DNA of 47,666 bases, taken from positions 1 through 47,666 of the forward strand of contig JANYKS010000021.1 in the NCBI GenBank assembly GCA_025358125.1. The letters run 5' to 3'. Under the pieces are notes generated by a model, which searched no databases, was not told the DNA's origin, and was given only the letters and a program-made list of their open reading frames with translations. This DNA comes from Actinomycetes bacterium (GTDB lineage: Bacteria; Actinomycetota; Acidimicrobiia; Acidimicrobiales; Ilumatobacteraceae). Positions 47,523 to 47,666 of the stretch are shown in pieces. The position numbers and the translations under genes are program-made. Position 1 is the stretch's first letter. Each line of letters begins with the position of its first letter.

Positions 47523-47666
47523 ATGAGCGACTTCAGCGGTGACGCAGGCTTTCCGACCCCTCCACCCACGCCCACGCCTCCACCCACGCCCACGCCTCCA
47601 CCCACGCCCACGCCTCCACCCACGCCCACGCCTCCACCCACGCCCACGCCTCCACCCACGCCCACG
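47523..47666 (+). CDS. Proline-rich N-terminus of a protein running off the window
   Basis: Opens MSDFSGDAGFPT and then repeats PPPTPT to the window edge (48 codons visible). Such Pro-rich leaders usually precede small membrane proteins (for example RDD or DUF4190 types) in actinobacteria, but the body of this protein is not visible, so no function is proposed. Confidence 0.55.
   Translation, partial: MSDFSGDAGFPTPPPTPTPPPTPTPPPTPTPPPTPTPPPTPTPPPTPT
47562..47666 (+). repeat. 18-bp coding tandem repeat, at least 5.8 copies
   Basis: The unit CCACCCACGCCCACGCCT repeats exactly at 47562-47579, 47580-47597, 47598-47615, 47616-47633 and 47634-47651, with 15 bases of a sixth copy at the edge. It encodes Pro/Thr hexapeptides in frame with the gene starting at 47523. 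Confidence 0.95.

Noticed and set aside
47562-47666. CRISPR array
   Set aside because: The 18-bp units are directly adjacent with no spacers and encode a Pro/Thr repeat in frame.
1-47666. tRNA or rRNA genes
   Set aside because: I looked for T-loop/acceptor patterns and rRNA signatures by eye and saw none; a tRNAscan run would be decisive.

Overview
The window looks like a chromosomal segment of a high-GC actinobacterium, most probably of the class Acidimicrobiia (Ilumatobacter-like). This is inferred from gene content: a WhiB protein beside a PdtaS-type kinase, the actinobacterial families MSMEG_4193/DUF3090/SCO1664 and DUF3107, three proteins of the mycothiol-dependent isomerase fold, an FrhB-type (F420) flavo-iron-sulfur protein, and a secreted GH18 protein carrying the YPCGT-type repeat domain that I associate with Acidimicrobiia. 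Genes are dense, on both strands, and mostly in short operons of one to five genes. I see no rRNA, tRNA, CRISPR array or intact mobile element.

Layout. 1-6.4 kb (+): FlK-like thioesterase, small lipoprotein, PAP2-like membrane protein, dxs, hisN-type phosphatase and a D-aminoacylase-family amidohydrolase. 6.4-8.0 kb: a divergent pair of mycothiol-isomerase-fold proteins. 8.0-10.6 kb: NfuA-like Fe-S carrier (-) divergent from a cation-efflux and an EamA transporter. 10.64-14.76 kb (+): a TPP riboswitch controlling thiamine pyrophosphokinase and a thiamine ABC importer (thiB-thiP-thiQ). 14.8-17.2 kb (-): Cys-rich protein, surE, PAP2 phosphatase. 17.4-22 kb (+): two-component system, GNAT protein, and a WXG100-like protein coupled to a 604-residue unknown protein. 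22-25 kb: a third isomerase-fold protein (-), then gnd-zwf (+).

25.1-25.5 kb is the only gene-free stretch over 300 bases; it holds a frameshifted tyrosine-integrase remnant and a terminator. 25.5-28.5 kb (-): secreted protein and a lone form-II xanthine dehydrogenase-type large subunit. 28.6-32.5 kb: FrhB-like protein, uracil-DNA glycosylase (-), and a phosphatase / DUF3090 / kinase-like operon. 32.6-36.9 kb (-): GH18 protein and etfB-etfA. 37-41 kb: lipid kinase, glycerophosphodiesterase, WhiB1-like and PdtaS-like convergent pair. 40.8-43.2 kb (-): two Get3/ArsA-like ATPases and DUF3107. 43.3-44.8 kb: DJ-1/PfpI protein flanked by a 57-bp direct repeat, and a membrane-anchored unknown. 44.8-47.7 kb: Mrp (-) divergent from a SufR-like regulator, a molybdopterin oxidoreductase, and the start of a proline-rich protein.

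Three threads run through the window. (1) Fe-S and cofactor metabolism: nfuA, mrp, the SufR-like regulator, FrhB, molybdopterin enzymes and thiamine uptake next to the TPP-dependent dxs. (2) Many genes lack a Shine-Dalgarno sequence and instead have a TAnnnT hexamer ending 6-8 bases before the start codon, which suggests widespread leaderless transcription; I used this to choose several starts. (3) Short tandem duplications repeatedly sit at stop/start junctions. The best candidates for undescribed systems are the kinase-like/phosphatase module (30.6-32.5 kb) and the WXG100-like pair (19.9-21.9 kb).
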